A DNA stretch of 9,565 bases from an uncultured Desulfovibrio sp. (GTDB lineage: Bacteria > Desulfobacterota > Desulfovibrionia > Desulfovibrionales > Desulfovibrionaceae): assembly GCA_900546145.1 (NCBI GenBank), contig URBN01000057.1:1-9565 (forward strand). The letters are read 5' to 3'. This document shows, piece after piece, positions 7,891 to 9,565 of this stretch. Within the stretch, counting starts at the first letter, position 1. Each line of letters begins with the position of its first letter. The notes under the pieces were generated by a model. It made no database searches, was not told the DNA's origin, and saw only the letters and a list, made by a program, of their open reading frames with translations. The position numbers were made by a program, and so were the translations under genes.

Positions 7891-8060
7891 TGTCTGGTTT
7901 TTGTGAGGCCCCGTTTACACGGAAAAGCGGCGTGTTCCCTTCTTTCCAGTGCCTCCGGGGCTGGGAACGGAGCCGCCTTTCCCGGAACGCGCTCCGGAGA
8001 GCTGCAGACGGGCCTGCAGCCCGAAAAAGTTTCTTTCCGGGCGGGCAGAGTGTCGGGGAA
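7881..8060. other. Non-coding stretch dense in inverted repeats
   Basis: No convincing gene is seen here. Perfect or near-perfect stems are CCGCTTTTCTGT (7882-7893) with its partner at 7919-7930, a 12-pair stem including one G-T; GCTGCAG/CTGCAGC (8001-8007 and 8014-8020) around ACGGGC; and CCCG/CGGG (8021-8024 and 8039-8042) with inner AAAG/CTTT. CGGAGC and GCTCCG also pair around the CCCGGAAC segment near 7970-7996. Together with the terminator they make a run of consecutive hairpins. They could be a small RNA, secondary terminators or decayed sequence. I did not recognise 6S RNA, SRP RNA or tmRNA. Confidence 0.4.
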
Positions 8061-8067
8061 TAAAACT

Positions 8068-8080
8068 TAGTGTTTCACTA
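8068..8080. promoter_or_regulatory. Operator-like dyad TAGTG-TTT-CACTA
   Basis: A perfect five-base inverted repeat with a three-base centre lies just upstream of the putative exporter promoter, partly overlapping TATATT (8079-8084). Its position suits a regulator site. It does not match the FNR or CRP consensus, and no regulator gene is present in the window. Confidence 0.3.
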
Positions 8081-8082
8081 TA

Positions 8083-8111
8083 TTGCCTAAAACCTCAAGC
8101 AGAGGTATAAC
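8083..8111 (+). promoter_or_regulatory. Candidate sigma70 promoter for the putative exporter gene
   Basis: TTGCCT (8083-8088, four of six matches) and TATAAC (8106-8111, five of six) are 17 bases apart. Transcription would start near 8118, giving a leader of about 200 bases before the ATG at 8324. The spacer contains a perfect dyad, ACCTC-AAGCA-GAGGT (8092-8106), placed where a bound repressor would block RNA polymerase. A/T content rises sharply here compared with the GC-rich hairpin stretch upstream. Confidence 0.45.
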
Positions 8112-8139
8112 TTTACCAAAATGGTCTGTATCAGCCTCT

Positions 8140-8246
8140 GTACGGCGTTTTGAGGAAGGCGCTGCAAAGTGTCGGAGGACTTTCCGCAGTCTGTATGGCG
8201 GGGAGTCTGAAGAAGAAGGGCTGAGACAGGCAGTACGGACGTTTTG
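8140..8246 (+). repeat. Short direct repeat GTACGG(A)CGTTTTG in the leader
   Basis: GTACGGCGTTTTG (8140-8152) recurs as GTACGGACGTTTTG (8233-8246), identical apart from one inserted A, about 80 bases apart inside the predicted 5' untranslated region. It may be a repeated regulatory element or chance; nothing further can be said from one sequence. Confidence 0.4.
8162..8189 (+). promoter_or_regulatory. Leader hairpin 1
   Basis: CTGCAAAGT (8162-8170) pairs with ACTTT-CC-GCAG (8179-8189), giving nine pairs with a two-base CC bulge and an eight-base loop GTCGGAGG. The loop exposes a GGAGG that resembles a Shine-Dalgarno sequence but has no start codon at proper spacing. It lies between the two copies of the direct repeat. 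Confidence 0.4.
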
Positions 8247-8256
8247 GTTTAGGGAT

Positions 8257-8286
8257 CGCCGGATTTCCGTGACGCGGAGTCCGGCG
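8257..8286 (+). promoter_or_regulatory. Leader hairpin 2, just upstream of the exporter ribosome site
   Basis: CGCCGGA (8257-8263) pairs perfectly with TCCGGCG (8280-8286). Inside, TTCCG pairs with CGGAG around a TGACG loop, with one bulged T. This is the most stable structure in the leader and ends 24 bases before the Shine-Dalgarno GAGGA (8311-8315). No T run follows, so it is not a simple terminator; it may stabilise the mRNA or form part of a translational switch. Confidence 0.5.
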
Positions 8287-8323
8287 GATGGTTCAACATC
8301 TTAGAAGAGTGAGGATCTTGGTT

Positions 8324-9565
8324 ATGGCTAACCAATCTCAGGGTCTCAACGAGGATAGAGTCGCCTGCTTGATAGGCGGTTTTATTTTCCTCCTTGGTAT
8401 GGCCTATTTTTGGGGCGTCGACCTTATCGGCTGGATTTGCAAAATGGGCATGTGGGTCGGGGACCCCATGAAGTGCTTCAAGGCCGCCCATAAAGGCTAT
8501 ATGGAAGGCTGGCAGGCTCTTGTCTGCACGTATGTCTTCGTGACCGTTATGCTGGCCGTGGGCATTAAGCTCATGAAGGGTAATGTTTTCCGTTTCATCA
8601 TTTCCTTCACGGTCGTGTACTTCATCGCCATCTGCTGCTACGTCATCGGCGCTAACGCTTACATCGCCGCCAACCCCACCCAGATCGCCAAGATGGGCGT
8701 TCCGTGGGCTCTCGGCCTCAGCACCGAAGCCGGCCTGATTGTCGCCCTGATTGTGGGTATCGTCATCGGCAACCTGTTCCCCAGCGCGGTTGAGTATCTC
8801 CACGAAGCCTGCCGTCCGGAACTCTTCGTGAAAATCGCCATCGTCATCCTCGGCTGCGAACTCGGCGTGAAGGCCGCTTCCGCTGCCGGCTTTGCCGGTG
8901 TCGTTATTTTCCGAGGCCTCTGCGCCATCGTTGAAGCCTACCTCCTGTACTGGGCCTTCGTGTATTACGTTGCCCGTAAGTTCTTTAAATTCAACAAGGA
9001 ATGGGCCGCTCCCCTCGCCTCCGGTATTTCCATCTGCGGCGTTTCCGCCGCTATTGCCACCGGCGGCGCCATCCGTGCCCGCCCGATCGTCCCGATCATG
9101 GTTTCCTCCCTTGTTGTCGTGTTCACCTGCATCGAAATGCTGCTTCTGCCTTTCGTTGCTTCCTACTTCCTCGGCAATGAGCCCATGGTGGCCGGCGGCT
9201 GGATGGGCCTCGCTGTTAAGTCTGACGGCGGCGCCATCGCTTCCGGTGCCATCACCGAATCCCTCATTCTGACCAAGGCTGCCGGCAATGGCACCAACTG
9301 GGAACCCGGCTGGATCCAGATGGTCACCACTACGGTCAAGATCTTCATTGATATGTTCATCGGCGTGTGGGCCTTCGTTCTGGCTTACATCTGGACGAAG
9401 CACTTCGATCCTGAGGCCAAGAAGGGCCGCGCCATGAGCTGGGGCGATGTGTGGGATCGTTTCCCCCGTTTCGTGCTTGGCTACGTTATCACCTTCCTGA
9501 TCATGCTCGGCATCTGCATCGTCAGCCCCGATCTGCACAAGACCGCTGCGCAGATTTCCGGTCCC
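8324..9565 (+). CDS. YeiH/PSE-family putative sulfate exporter (membrane protein), partial at the right edge
   Basis: The frame is open for 414 codons to the window end with no stop, so the C-terminus is missing. It encodes an inner-membrane protein with about ten hydrophobic helices, including about 13-36, 64-83, 88-112, 131-152, 169-187, 190-216, 255-283, 335-358 and 383-402. The conserved family block SGISICGVSAAIATGGA (233-249), preceded by FVKIAIVILGCELGVKAA (168-185), points to the conserved-hypothetical-698 (PSE, YeiH-like) family. This family is annotated as exporting sulfate or related anions, largely by context, so the substrate is uncertain. The ATG at 8324 has GAGGA eight bases upstream. 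Codons are strongly biased (about 15 AAG to 4 AAA for Lys; mostly ATC, GGC, GCC and TTC), as in highly expressed genes, more than in its neighbours. The gene has its own promoter region and a long structured leader. Confidence 0.85.
   Translation, partial: MANQSQGLNEDRVACLIGGFIFLLGMAYFWGVDLIGWICKMGMWVGDPMKCFKAAHKGYMEGWQALVCTYVFVTVMLAVGIKLMKGNVFRFIISFTVVYFIAICCYVIGANAYIAANPTQIAKMGVPWALGLSTEAGLIVALIVGIVIGNLFPSAVEYLHEACRPELFVKIAIVILGCELGVKAASAAGFAGVVIFRGLCAIVEAYLLYWAFVYYVARKFFKFNKEWAAPLASGISICGVSAAIATGGAIRARPIVPIMVSSLVVVFTCIEMLLLPFVASYFLGNEPMVAGGWMGLAVKSDGGAIASGAITESLILTKAAGNGTNWEPGWIQMVTTTVKIFIDMFIGVWAFVLAYIWTKHFDPEAKKGRAMSWGDVWDRFPRFVLGYVITFLIMLGICIVSPDLHKTAAQISGP

Noticed and set aside
8218..8246. 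GGGCTGAGA resembling part of a thiamine pyrophosphate riboswitch
   Set aside because: The required partner ACCTGA and the rest of the TPP consensus are missing downstream, and the adjacent gene is unrelated to thiamine.
8249..9538. Long open frame of 429 codons on the minus strand
   Set aside because: It is the antisense of the exporter gene. Its translation is rich in Asp, Glu, Gly, His and Asn with no domain, as expected from the mirror of a strongly biased membrane-protein gene. The plus-strand frame has family motifs and a good ribosome site.

Overview
The window looks like a moderately GC-rich Gram-negative bacterial chromosome segment. A glycogen debranching enzyme, a solitary large SNF2-type helicase and a strongly codon-biased transporter of the YeiH/PSE (putative sulfate exporter) family together suggest a sulfidogenic Desulfovibrionaceae-like bacterium. 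That placement is an inference from gene content and general resemblance; no marker gene proves it. No plasmid, phage, insertion sequence or CRISPR signature is visible.

Layout, left to right. (1) Positions 1-54, minus strand: the 5' part of a tRNA-Gln (anticodon CTG), cut by the window edge, with a good sigma70-type promoter and A/T tracts upstream (73-142). (2) 162-2276, minus: a full-length GH133-type amylo-alpha-1,6-glucosidase (glycogen debranching enzyme). (3) 2456-3370, minus: an AEC-family membrane transporter, upstream of the debranching gene and separated from it by about 180 bases that hold a possible internal promoter. (4) 3371-3624: a divergent intergenic region. (5) 3625-7809, plus: one very long gene for a SNF2/Rad54-like ATPase with a complete C-terminal helicase core and a long, unrecognised, mostly helical N-terminal part. 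It ends in a strong Rho-independent terminator at 7839-7890. (6) 7881-8323: 440 bases without a convincing gene. The left part is packed with hairpins; the right part holds a possible promoter, two operator-like dyads, a direct repeat and two leader hairpins. (7) 8324-9565, plus: a YeiH/PSE-family putative sulfate (or related anion) exporter, running off the right edge.

The genes do not form one pathway. The debranching enzyme serves storage-polysaccharide turnover, the AEC protein moves an unidentified small organic anion, and the SNF2 protein is a lone DNA- or nucleoprotein-remodelling ATPase. The last gene has the codon bias of a highly expressed protein. I see no clear undescribed multi-gene system. 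The most interesting items are the long structured leader in front of the exporter gene and the large uncharacterised N-terminus of the SNF2 protein.
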